From Haematococcus lacustris (lineage: Eukaryota; Chlorophyta; Chlorophyceae; Chlamydomonadales; Haematococcaceae): a DNA stretch of 64,000 bases. Made by a program: the position numbers and the translations under genes. Positions 43,213-52,003 of this stretch are shown in pieces (the stretch's first letter is position 1; every line of letters starts with the position of its first letter). The notes below the pieces were generated by a model that was given only the letters and a program-made list of their open reading frames with translations, did not search any database and was not told the origin of the DNA. The stretch covers positions 1,682,350 to 1,746,349 of the forward strand of contig JASKMD010000014.1 in assembly GCA_030144725.1 (NCBI GenBank). Reading direction: 5' to 3'.

Positions 43213-43596
43213 TAGTTTTGTGCAGCGGCGCAGTTGTCATTGTCGGCTGCGCAGTTGCCATTGCCAGCTGCGCAGCTGCCATTGTCAGCTGCGCAGTTGC
43301 CATTGTCAGCTGCGCAGTTGCCATTGCCAGCTGCGCAGTTGCCATTGCCAGCTGCGCAGCTGCCATTGTCAGCTGCGCAGTTGCCATTGTCAGCTGCGCA
43401 GTTTCCATGGGCAACTGCGCAGTTTTTATGGGCAACTGCGCAGTAGCCATGGAAAACTGCGCAGTTGCAATTGTAAACTGCGCAGTTTTCATGGGCAACT
43501 GCGCAGTTTTTATGGGCAACTGCGCAGTAGCCATGGAAAACTGCGCAGTTGCCCATGGAAACTGCGCAGTTGCCCATGGAAACTGCGCAGGTGACA
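43213..43596 (+). repeat. 21-bp repeat array C (CTGCGCAGTTG unit) at the right end of the CACTA-like element
   Basis: About 18 units of CTGCGCAGTTGCCATTGTCAG and variants. The core CTGCGCAG is a perfect palindrome and differs by one base from the CTGCTCAG core of array A. A single CTGCGCAG copy is also part of the left terminal repeat. Confidence 0.95.
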
Positions 43597-43615
43597 CTGC
43601 TAATTCCTGTGAGTG

Positions 43616-44665
43616 GTGCTGCACTCCCACATGGGCTTGCCTCCCATTGAGCGTTGGACTGATAATAGCCTTGCTCAGGGAAAGCGTGCTGTCACATTTC
43701 TTGAGGACTTGGAAGTGCACTGTGCCACCAACAACCTTGATCCTGCCCTTGCTCTGCCATCCCTCCTGTCAGGCAAGGCTAGGGAGATATGGTTCAAGTC
43801 CATCAGGGATTCTTATGCCCTGACATACAGTGGGTACCCCCCCTGGCACTATCTGTGCAAGCAGTTTGTTGAGATGGTAGGGGAGGACTTGACAACTGAC
43901 CTTGACCATGCTCATGACAAACTGATGAACCTTGAGTTGCTCCGCATGACCTCAGGTGTCACCCTGCAGGAGTACATTACTGACTTCCGCAATACCATCA
44001 CTCTGTGTGGAACAGGGTGCATGAACAGAGCACTGACTGTGGCAACCTTTCAGAGGGGGCTCACACCCCAACTGCGTGGTGCTGTGGCTAAAGACCTCAG
44101 GTCCCTGCCTGACCCCACCCTTGATGATGCTGTTGCTGCTGCCATTGACAACCACAAGGCTAGCATTGCTGCTGCTGGTGCCAATGCTGCTTCTAACAAA
44201 CGTGGTGGTGGTAGTCATGCTGCTGCTGTTCGACTGCAGATCTCTGCTGTCCGGGGCTCGGTCACTCCGTTCACTCCTGGCCGTCCCGGCCGCGCCGGCG
44301 GCGCTGGTGGCGCTGGGACTTCTCGTTCTCACGCTGCTGCGGCTTCGCCGCCGGTGCCAATCGTCTGGTGCTACCACTGTGGCGTCACCGGTCACCGGTC
44401 CACAGAGTGCCCTGACGCCCACCTTACTCAGGAGGAGGCGATGCGCAAGAATGGCAACTCCGGTATGTACCAGGCCTTGCAGGCAGCCAACCAGAAGCTG
44501 AAGTCTGCCTCTGGCAACAAGCGCCCACGTCCCCAGCCTCCTGCTGACCATGGTGGCTCAGCCCCTGGCCCCAGCCAGCCCCGCCCTGGCCCTGGTGCCC
44601 GCGGTGGCCGTTCTGGCCGTGGTGGAGGTGGTCGTGGTGGTGGCCGTGCTCCTGGTCCCCCCTAG
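43616..44665 (+). CDS. gag: Gag, C-terminal part with zinc knuckle (element 1)
   Basis: This frame continues gag after the CACTA insertion. GLPPIERWTDNSLAQGKRAV opens the capsid-like segment, with FLEDLEVHC, GKAREIWFKSIRDSY, LQEYITDFRNTITLCG and FQRGLTPQLRGAV, colinear with element 2 gag. A CCHC zinc knuckle follows (WCYHCGVTGHRSTECP), then an Arg/Gly-rich tail. The frame ends at TAG 44663-44665, and pol continues in the same frame after it, so translation of pol probably needs read-through of this UAG. Confidence 0.9.
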   Translation: MLHSHMGLPPIERWTDNSLAQGKRAVTFLEDLEVHCATNNLDPALALPSLLSGKAREIWFKSIRDSYALTYSGYPPWHYLCKQFVEMVGEDLTTDLDHAHDKLMNLELLRMTSGVTLQEYITDFRNTITLCGTGCMNRALTVATFQRGLTPQLRGAVAKDLRSLPDPTLDDAVAAAIDNHKASIAAAGANAASNKRGGGSHAAAVRLQISAVRGSVTPFTPGRPGRAGGAGGAGTSRSHAAAASPPVPIVWCYHCGVTGHRSTECPDAHLTQEEAMRKNGNSGMYQALQAANQKLKSASGNKRPRPQPPADHGGSAPGPSQPRPGPGARGGRSGRGGGGRGGGRAPGPP

Positions 44666-47092
44666 GGTTTTGCCCTGTCAGGTAGCCAGACCTGTACTGT
44701 GGTACCCACATGTCCTGCTGCTGATGAACTTAAGACTGTACTTTGTGGTACTGCTCAAGAGGAGGGATCTCTGCATTTCCTGTTTACTGGCACTGTCAAT
44801 GGGCATCAGGCACGCTTCTTGTGTGACACTGGTGCCACTCACTCCTTTGTTAGCACTGCCTTTGCTCTGAAGCATGCACTGCCACTGGAGTCTCTCCCCA
44901 AAGCACAACAGTGGTCCCTGGCTGACAACACCACTCTGTCCTGCAAGCAGTTTGCCACTGTGGACTTATGTCTGCCTGGTCACTGTGCTACAAGCAGGCT
45001 GACGGTCATGCCTAGCTTTGTGCAGGGTTATGACGTGCTTCTAGGTGATGAGTGGCTTTTTGCCAACAAGGCCACCCTTTCTTATGAGAGTAAAACTCTT
45101 TCTTTGGCTGCTGGTTGCAAGACTGCTGTAACACTGCCATGTCCTGCTGTGGCAGTTCCAAAGGGTGCTGGGTTCTGTTCTTCTGTAAGACCAACCCCTG
45201 CCTTTTTAATCAATGCTCTGAGAGCTAAGCCTGAGTTAATCTCAGCAACCCAGGCGTCCAGGTGGCTCCGTAATGGAGGCCGTGCTGTGGTGGCTATGGT
45301 CATGGCTGATGGCTCTGCCTCTACCAGTCCTGGTAACCCCAGTGACACTGACAATCCTCACATACCTGCAGCTATCAAAGCTGAGCTCCAAGCTCTCCTC
45401 AATGAGTACAGTGATGTGTTTGAACCAATCACTAGTACTCCCCCTGAACGTCCTGTGGGTCATACCATACCACTGGTCCCTGACTCTCGTCCACCTGTGA
45501 CACCCATGTACCGTCTCAGTAGACCTGAGCAGGAGGAACTCAAGAAGCAGATCAAGGACTACCTGGCCAAAGGTATGATTGAGCCCAGCTCCTCTCCCTA
45601 TGCTGCCCCCATCCTGTTTGTGCAAAAGAAGTCTGGTGAGCTTCGTATGTGCATTGACTACCGTCAGCTCAACAAGCTGACACTACGTGACCAGTATCCC
45701 TTGCCCAGGATTGATGATCTGTTTGACAGGTTGTCAGGGTGCTCTGTCTTCTCCTCCCTTGACCTACAATCTGGTTACCACCAGATCAGGATCACCCCTG
45801 AGGACGTCCCCAAGACTGCCTTCAGGACTCCTGAGGGTCATTTCCAATTCAAGGTACTGTCCTTTGGCCTGACCAATGCACCTGCCACTTTCCAACGTGT
45901 CATGAATGATGCTTTTGCACCTGTTCTGGGAAAGTGTGCACTAGTCTATCTAGATGACATACTGGTCATGTCTAAGTCTTTACCTGATCACATGCAACAC
46001 CTACGCCTCGTCTTTGACCTGCTGCGTGCTAACAAGTTGTTTGCCAAGATGTCCAAATGTGAGTTTATGCAGCTCACCCTGAAATTCCTTGGCCATGTGA
46101 TCACAGCTGGTGCTATCTCAGTGGATCCTGATAAGGTGAGAGCCATCGCTGACTGGCCTCTCCCTTCCTCCCTGACCCAGCTGCAGTCATTCCTGGGTGC
46201 TGCCAACTTTGTTCGCAAGTTTGTGCAAGGCTTCAGTGCCATCTCAGCACCCTTGACTGATCTGTGTGGGAAGCTCAGTGCCACATTCCCATGGCACTCC
46301 TGGCCTGACACTGAACGTCTTGCCTTCCATGAGCTTAAGTCTGCTGTGGCTAACGTGCCCATGCTGCGCCTGCCAGATCATACCCAGCCCTTCCAGGTGT
46401 ACTGTGACGCCTCACTCCAAGGAGTAGGCGCAGTCCTGATGCAGGATGGGTACCCCCTTGCTTATCTCAGCAAGAAGTTGTCCTCTGCTGAGGTCAATTA
46501 CACCACAGGTGAGCAAGAGATGTTAGCTCTTGTCTCAGCCTGCAAAGAATGGCGTTGCTACCTTGAGGGTGTGCCATTCACTCTGTTCACCGATCATAAG
46601 CCTTTGATTTCACTGCCTACACAAAAGACTTTGTCTAGGCGTCAGGCTAGGTGGATGGAACTGCTGTCTAGGTTTGACTTTAAGCTGGAATATATTCCTG
46701 GCCCTGTCAACCCAGCAGATCCTTTATCCCGGTTGCCTACTGACCCCCAGGAAAGTGCCACTGTGTGTGCTATGACCACCAGAAGGCAGTACAAACTTTC
46801 CTGTGGGGGGGAGGGAGCTAGTGGTGCTCGAGCCCTTGAGGCCAATGCCCCTGCTGCAATTTCTGCGAAATCCTCCTTAACTCCAGAAGCTACTGCAAAT
46901 ACTACTGATAAAAGCCATATTCGGGATTTTGTCCCCTTGGTCACCTCTACATCTGACACCTCAGTGCACTATCCTGCGGCTCCTGCCCATCCTCTGGGTT
47001 TGTCTGATCAACTCATCCAAGGATACCGGCTTGACCCTGCGTTTAATGCTGAAGCTGATCTGTCCAGCATGTACCAGGACACACATGGCCTA
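44666..47092 (+). CDS. pol: Pol: protease, reverse transcriptase and RNase H (element 1)
   Basis: Same frame as gag, directly after the UAG; no ATG is needed or seen near its start. Aspartic protease: FLCDTGATHSFVS. Reverse transcriptase: [56 protein letters not shown] and the YLDDILV active site. RNase H: VYCDASLQGVGAVLMQDGYP, TTGEQEMLALV and FTDHKPLI. A linker with Ala-rich sequence follows. Pol is then interrupted by the pogo-like element at 47093; the conserved pre-integrase part resumes at 47729-47730. Confidence 0.93.
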
Positions 47093-47728
47093 CACAGTAA
47101 AGTGCCTAATTCCGGCCACCCCGTTCCTCGTGTTCTCTCGTTTCTTCGCTGAAAGCCCCCGTTTTTTTATCGCGCATCGCATTGTTAGGTAGTTACAAGG
47201 GTGGTTGTCGGGTCGCGTTATGTTTGCGCATTGTGGGAGGAGAGATCCTAGCACTGCCGGGACCGCCGGTTTTACCCGCATCCGGAGTTAAGGCCCGGCC
47301 GCGACTACCAGGAGCGTTTCAGGAAGCTTCCTCAACGCTCCTAGATACCTTGGTAGGTAACATAGATGGTACAGTCGGCGCGCTGTGTCAAATGTGCGGC
47401 TGTTCGGCGGCAGCGCTTGTCATGTTGGCTCGAATATTTCTCATGTAGCAAAAAATGGGTTTTCTACTTGCAGAGGTCAGTCTCCGGCCCCTGCTCAGAT
47501 GACCACCGCTTCTGCCACACGCGCTAGGAGGTCTAGCAAAGCTTCTAACGGGGCACGCCACAGGGCTAGCATGCTTACAGCCGCCGCTCAGGCCCTCTTC
47601 AAGTACAAGAGGGGGGCTATGCGCCCTTCGGTGCGTGCTGTGGCGAAACAGCATGGCGTCCCTCGCTCCACCCTCAGTGACTTTATCAATAAGGCAAAGA
47701 AATGGCCGGAATTAGGCACTTTACTGTG
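47093..47728 (+). mobile_element. Pogo-like (Tc1/mariner) deletion element in pol, TSD TA
   Basis: Left end CACAGTAAAGTGCCTAATTC and right end its reverse complement; the inverted match covers about 26 bases to GGCCA. TA flanks both sides (47091-47092, 47729-47730). Removal with one TA joins pol in frame to match element 2. Inside, about 47500-47700 encodes a helix-turn-helix of the Psq/CENP-B type. TSD, TIR and domain together point to the pogo branch of Tc1/mariner. At 636 bp most of the transposase, including the DDE core, is deleted. Confidence 0.88.
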
Positions 47729-47747
47729 TATGGCGGCTCACTGGTAA
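47499..47747 (+). pseudogene. Psq-type HTH fragment of a pogo-like transposase
   Basis: The frame from ATG 47499 gives a basic start (ATRARRSSKASNGARHRAS), then AAQALFKYKRGAMRPSVRAV, AKQHGVPRSTLSDFINK and KKWPELGT. The ALF.Y..G..S.R.VAK.HGVP.STL.D pattern fits HTH_psq, the N-terminal DNA-binding domain of pogo and CENP-B proteins. The frame then runs into the right terminal repeat and stops at 47745-47747. The second HTH and DDE domain are absent, so it is a truncated remnant. An isolated DNA-binding peptide could still bind the element's ends, but this is speculation. Confidence 0.75.
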
Positions 47748-49062
47748 GGATAAGGTAGTGGTCCCCAATGACTCTGAGCTGCGCAATCACATCTTACACG
47801 AGATGCATGATGCAGTCTATTCAGGTCATGTGGGCATCAACAAAACCCTGGAACGTGTGTCACGTGTGTTTTGGTGGAACACAATGCGTGCTGACGTCAG
47901 GTACTATGTGTCCACATGTGATGCCTGTCAACGTGACAAGGCGTCTACTCTCAAGCCAGGTGGCCTACTCAACCCTCTGTCTATACCTGACTACCGCTGG
48001 GAGTCTGTGTCCATGGACTTCATTACCAAGCTACCCTCTGGGTCACATGGGTATGATGCTATCTGTGTCTTTGTGGACAGGCTCAGCAAGATGGTTCACT
48101 TTGTGCCCTGCCGTGAGGACCTTAAGGCCCGCCGTTTTGCACAACTGTTCATTGACCATGTGTACAAACTGCATGGCATGCCTGCTGAGCTGATCTCTGA
48201 CCGTGGCTCACTGTTCACCAGTGTGTTCTAGCGGGAGGTCATGAGGCGCTGTGGCTCTAAGCCTGCCCTCTCATCATCTTATCATCCACAGTCAGATGGC
48301 CAGACAGAAAGGTATAACCGTGTGTTAGAGGAGATGCTCAGGCACTATATCTCCCCTACTCAATCTGACTGGCCTGACTACTTAGCCTTGGCTGAGTTTG
48401 CTGTCAACAACTCGTGGCAGGAGTCCATCCAGTCCACTCCCTTCCTGGTCAACACAGGTCAGTCCCCTGTGACTGTTGGCCTACGTGATCTGCCTTATGG
48501 GGGCCGTTGTCCCTCTGCTCATGCCTTTACCCGTTGGTGGCAGGATGCTGTTGCCAATGCCAGGAAGTGCATGGCTGCAGCCCAATCCCGTCAGGCTGCC
48601 TATGCCAATAAGGCCAGGCGTGACGTTGAGTACAAGGTGGGCCAGAAGGTGTTGCTCAGCACCAAGAATCTCAAGCTTAAGCCTGGGAAGGCTCGCAAGC
48701 TCATACCTAGGTATGTGGGTCCCTTTGAGATCCTGCTTCTGGTTGGTGCAGTTGCTGTCAAGCTAGACCTGCCTGCCAGCATGAGCCGTCTGCACCCTGT
48801 CTTCCATGTGTCACTCATCAAGCCATACACTGGCACTGATGTTGGCTTCATGCCACCTCCTGTGACCTGGATGGATGAGACTCCTGTGTACTATGTTGAG
48901 CGTTTGCTTGACCACAAGGGTGTGAAAGACAACAAAGCCGGTTTCTACCTGGTGTAGTGGGAGGGCTATGACTCCACTCACAACACCTGGGAGCCCAGGT
49001 CCTACCTGACTGGCTGTGATAAGGTTTTGGCTGAATACAATGCCATCCATCACCTTACCTAA
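47729..49062 (+). CDS. pol: Pol: integrase and chromodomain (element 1), with two TAG codons
   Basis: Continuation of pol after the pogo-like insertion. HHCC zinc module: HILHEMHDAVYSGHVG...CDACQRDKAS. Catalytic core: VSMDFITKLP and ELISDRGSLF (the two Asp), then YHPQSDGQTERYNRVLEEML with the Glu. TAG at 48229-48231 stands where a Trp codon is expected from element 2. A C-terminal chromodomain follows (YYVERLLDHKGV, then WEGYDSTHNTWEPRSYL), with TAG at 48955-48957 in place of the Gln codon of element 2. The frame ends at TAA 49060-49062. Both changes fit single G-to-A or C-to-T transitions. Confidence 0.9.
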
Positions 49063-49305
49063 GTCCCCTGCATGCATGCTGCTGCGCTGCTGCATGGTGG
49101 CACTCTCTCTCTCTCCCTTTCTCTTTCTCTCTCTATGTGCTTTCAAAGCCTACTGTTATGTGTTACACTCCCCCTATTACAGTTGGTCTCTGACCACACC
49201 CAGCTGTGACCTGGCTCTGCCTTCTGGGTACCCAGTAGCTGACCCCAGTGAGACCTAGGTCTTGCGAGTCTCGGGTTTAACCTGAGGCGGAACGGACATC
49301 CCCTT

Positions 49306-49317
49306 GGGGGGGAGGAA
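49306..49317 (+). promoter_or_regulatory. Polypurine tract of Gypsy element 1
   Basis: GGGGGGGAGGAA directly precedes the 3' LTR. This position is the plus-strand primer site in LTR elements. Equivalent G-runs precede the 3' LTRs of elements 2 and 3. Confidence 0.8.
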
Positions 49318-49614
49318 TGTAAGGGCGCGCTCCGCGTAGTCCCTTAGTATCGTCTGGGCGGTTGCGGTTAACCCGAGGCAGCTACAGGATATCGGTCACA
49401 CCGCGTTAGTGTGAGTTGGCAGGTTAAGCCTAGCAGCGTAAGCTGCGAGGACAACTGGTTCGATCCCAGGGGGCCCCGTTCTAAGCCCTAGCCTTCTCAC
49501 AGTGACCCCTTGTGGCCGACGGTTTCAGTACCCGCACTTCGGTGCCCTCCGGCCGGCTCAGTGTTACACATGGTTCAAAGGTCCAGCGTCGCCTTTAAAA
49601 GGCTGCACGTTACA
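49318..49614 (+). repeat. 3' LTR of Gypsy element 1
   Basis: Same length as the 5' LTR, one visible difference. Followed by GCTGG, the right target duplication (49615-49619). Confidence 0.95.
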
Positions 49615-49619
49615 GCTGG

Positions 49620-50057
49620 CTGGATTGGGAAAGCTGACAAGGCTTGGGTGGACCGGCCCCTGGCGTCGGTCTCGAGCGTTCACGAGGAACTGCTTCGGCC
49701 TCGGTCGTTTACAATCCCAGGAAAAGTTGAGGCGTTGCAGTTAACTTGTATAACTTCAATTTACAAGGCCAGCATAGCAGTGCTATACAGCGGCGATGCA
49801 CACGACGAAGCCGCAGTGGTCGCTATGACCGGTGTGACTGCGCGATCTCAGGGGCAGAACTGCAGCCAGCCGAACGGGTTTCTAATTATAAGAGCGAGGA
49901 TGGCCTCTTCAAGCGTCACCGCACCCCTTCCACGCGAAAGCTGCGCTATTCCTTGCAATGTTTGCGGCGCAGCCGCACTTTTTGCTGTAATCGACGGTTA
50001 AAACATAATTGGGTGTCGGTTGCCTTTGTTACGTAGTAGATAATGGTGTCGCGGGTC
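49620..50057. other. Flank between Gypsy element 1 and the hairpin element
   Basis: An open frame crosses the LTR end and continues to 50001, but nothing in it is recognised and its first part is LTR sequence. Treated as non-genic. Confidence 0.3.
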
Positions 50058-50214
50058 GTTTTAGGTGGTTTAAAAAGGCGAGGTCGAGGCGATGGAGCGT
50101 AACAGCTCGAGACCGAAGCCAGCAGCCGCGGAGCGTAGCGACGCGGCTGCTGGCTGAGGTCGAGAGCTGTTACGCTCCAGCGCCGAGACCGAGCCTTTTA
50201 CAACCACCTAAAAC
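50058..50214. repeat. 157-bp hairpin MITE-like inverted repeat
   Basis: GTTTTAGGTGGTTTAAAAAG at the left is the approximate complement of the right end CTTTTACAACCACCTAAAAC. Pairing continues inward through GGAGCGTAACAGCTC and AGCCAGCAGCCGCG to a short loop near 50132. No convincing target duplication was found. Confidence 0.75.
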
Positions 50215-50224
50215 TGCCCTGCAG

Positions 50225-50335
50225 GGCTGTGACTATACGGGGTAAGTTACTGATATCCGGCTGGTAACCCGTAAGTAAGTATGTCCGTAAGCGATACGGG
50301 GTAAGTCCGGAACCAACCGCTTACCGTATGTGTGA
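50225..50335. repeat. Short TACGGGGTAAGT / CGTAAG repeats
   Basis: TATACGGGGTAAGTTAC and GATACGGGGTAAGTCC are separated by CCCGTAAGTAAGTATGTCCGTAAG, with partial inverted copies (CTTACCGTA). Possibly a terminal or subterminal region of the adjacent hAT-like remnant. Confidence 0.4.
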
Positions 50336-50467
50336 AGCACCCTGTGACCGTCAGGCCCCACAACAACATCAGTGTGTCGCGACGAGCGCACATCCATTGC
50401 GATGGAGTTAGGGTCACCACGCGCCAATCAGCGTCTGCAGATGCAGACACTTTTGCGTCGGTCATCC

Positions 50468-51307
50468 ATGGCCACTGCGGAGGATGTGCAGCAAATCCCC
50501 GGCGTCTCCGGGCCGCTCAGAAAGCGCAGCCGGACCGACCAGCCCAACATTAGCACACCGGTCTGGTATCACAGGCACTTCGGCGCAAGTGGCGAAGGCT
50601 GCGATAGCGACAGGCGCAAATGCAACTTCTGCTCCTTTGCTGTCAAGCCAGCTCTGTGCTCGGCAGTCACAGATGCCAACTTTCTGCGACCAGGGCTGAC
50701 AGCAGCGCAACAACGGCGGGCAGGGGGCATCAGGGCTGTTGTCCTCAGCCCAAACTTCTGGGCTGAGAACGAGCTCCTTGTGCACACCATGCGCCCCGTC
50801 GTCCAGCTGCAGGTCGACTTGCAGACTGACAATGCAAACATGGCAGACGCGTACGATGGTGGGCGTGGTGTGCATCAGTGGTACCAGCAGCAGGCCAGCC
50901 CAACCGAAGCAATTCACTTCTCACCCGTCAGCTCAGCAGCTGATTGGGTTGCCAGTGGCCCATTGCGGTCCCTGCATGCATGCCTAGCCACCCCCACATC
51001 CACCCCCCCGCAGCCCACTGACAACCTTGGCCTTGCAACCACCACCCCCTCCCAGCCAGGCGCCCAGCTTGGGCTTGCGCCCACCACCCCCTTCCAGCCC
51101 CTGCCTGGGCCTACGCCCACCACCCCCTCCCAGCCCGGCTTACAGCCTGGCCCTGTTCCCTCTATTGTGCTGTCAGGTCCACTGTGCCATCTACCACACT
51201 GTGCCATCTATCACACTGTGCCATCTACCACACTGTGCCATCTATCACACTGTGCTGTCATGTCACAAAGTGGCAATGCTAAAGGGCCTACTTGCCCGCG
51301 GAAATAG
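50468..51307 (+). pseudogene. hAT-like transposase remnant (BED finger joined to FW/LQ region)
   Basis: The frame from ATG 50468 starts MATAEDVQQIPGVSGPLRKR and has VWYHRHFGASGEGCDSDRRK followed by CNFC, a BED-type zinc-finger pattern (W..HF...C..C). It then passes to AAQQRRAGGIRAVVLSPNFW and AENELLVHTMRPVVQLQVDL, resembling the region after the hAT catalytic core (FW...l......l...l...d). About 400 residues including the RNase H-like core would be missing between the two parts. The last ~110 codons are Pro/Thr-rich repeats and reach the tandem repeat at 51176. An internally deleted hAT transposase is the best reading; confidence is moderate because both motifs are short. Confidence 0.5.
51176..51265 (+). 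repeat. 17-bp tandem repeat (CACACTGTGCCATCTAY)
   Basis: About five copies, the last one diverged, at the 3' end of the hAT-like frame. Confidence 0.85.
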
Positions 51308-52003
51308 TGAAGTCGTGATTGGGTCGCTCCTTCCTCGCGATCCAACGTCCGTAGCTTCCTTACGGGGATAGTCTCTTGTTGCCCTTGCACCAAGTCCTCG
51401 TTAGCTCTACGGCCCGCGGTGGTATTTCACCGTCACACTTCGTGTAAACAGAGGTTGGGCCTCTCCCGAGCCATGCACTCTGTTACAATCCCCCCGACTT
51501 GGCCAAAACCCGTCCTCGGGATAAAAGACCAAGGGAGCGCCATTCCACAAGGTAGCTAGTCTCATGAGGGCTCCGGCAGTGTTGGTGCACAGGATTAGAA
51601 CCATTGCGTGATCAGCGCGAATGATCTGGGCGTGTTCGGACCGGTACCGAGTTGTTACGCCGCACCAAGGACGACAGTGCACACATACAGACGGCTAAGA
51701 GCATTCTCGCTCATGATAGCCCTGCTTACACTGTTTGGGAGATGCACACATACAGCAACCAGGGTCCTGCTCACACCACGTCTGGTGTGCACATACAGAC
51801 GACCACATAGTCCTGCTTGCACTCCTGTCCTTATGTCACTGCACTGTGCTCTATGACAATTAACACTGGGGCTTTGCAACAACCACGCAGCTTGTCATGC
51901 ACTTGTCAAATGTGAAGCTCATGTTCACCATGGAGCAAACACAGATGCTTCGACACCCATGAGGTGCCGGTAGCTACTTCATCTGGCCTGATGAGTAGAG
52001 GAA

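Larger units (their letters stand above)
37555..43615. mobile_element. CACTA (EnSpm)-like DNA element in gag, TSD GT
   Basis: The left end reads CACTCACACAAATTAGCAG and the right end, on the other strand, CACTCACAGGAATTAGCAG. The inverted match continues through GTCACCTGCGCAGTT with few mismatches (about 34 bases). GT flanks both sides (37553-37554 and 43616-43617). CACT-type termini, a 2-bp duplication and subterminal short-repeat arrays in opposite orientation are the marks of CACTA elements. Removing the element with one GT joins gag in frame. The interior (38600-41560, 42440-43210) has no recognisable transposase, so this is a non-autonomous copy. Confidence 0.85.
36160..49614 (+). mobile_element. 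Gypsy element 1: Ty3/Gypsy chromovirus, TSD GCTGG, with two nested insertions
   Basis: LTRs at 36160-36456 and 49318-49614 (297 bases each) differ at one position that I could see (C/T at 36200/49358). GCTGG flanks both outer ends. The LTRs begin TGTAAGGGCG and end CACGTTACA. A purine tract (49306-49317) precedes the 3' LTR. Order: gag, aspartic protease, reverse transcriptase, RNase H, integrase, chromodomain, which defines a chromovirus. The 13.5-kb length includes a 6.06-kb CACTA-like insertion in gag and a 636-bp pogo-like insertion in pol; without them it is about 6.75 kb, close to element 2. Two in-frame TAG codons in pol (48229 and 48955) make this copy defective. Confidence 0.95.

Noticed and set aside
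37514..43634. CACTCCCACAT direct repeat (about 37514-37524 and 43621-43631) as the target duplication of the gag insertion
   Set aside because: Using it as the duplication puts gag out of frame and leaves no inverted termini. The CACTCACA ends with GT duplication restore the frame.
49510..50001. A 163-codon frame as a gene right of element 1
   Set aside because: Its first third is LTR sequence, it starts at a non-ATG codon, and no domain is recognised.
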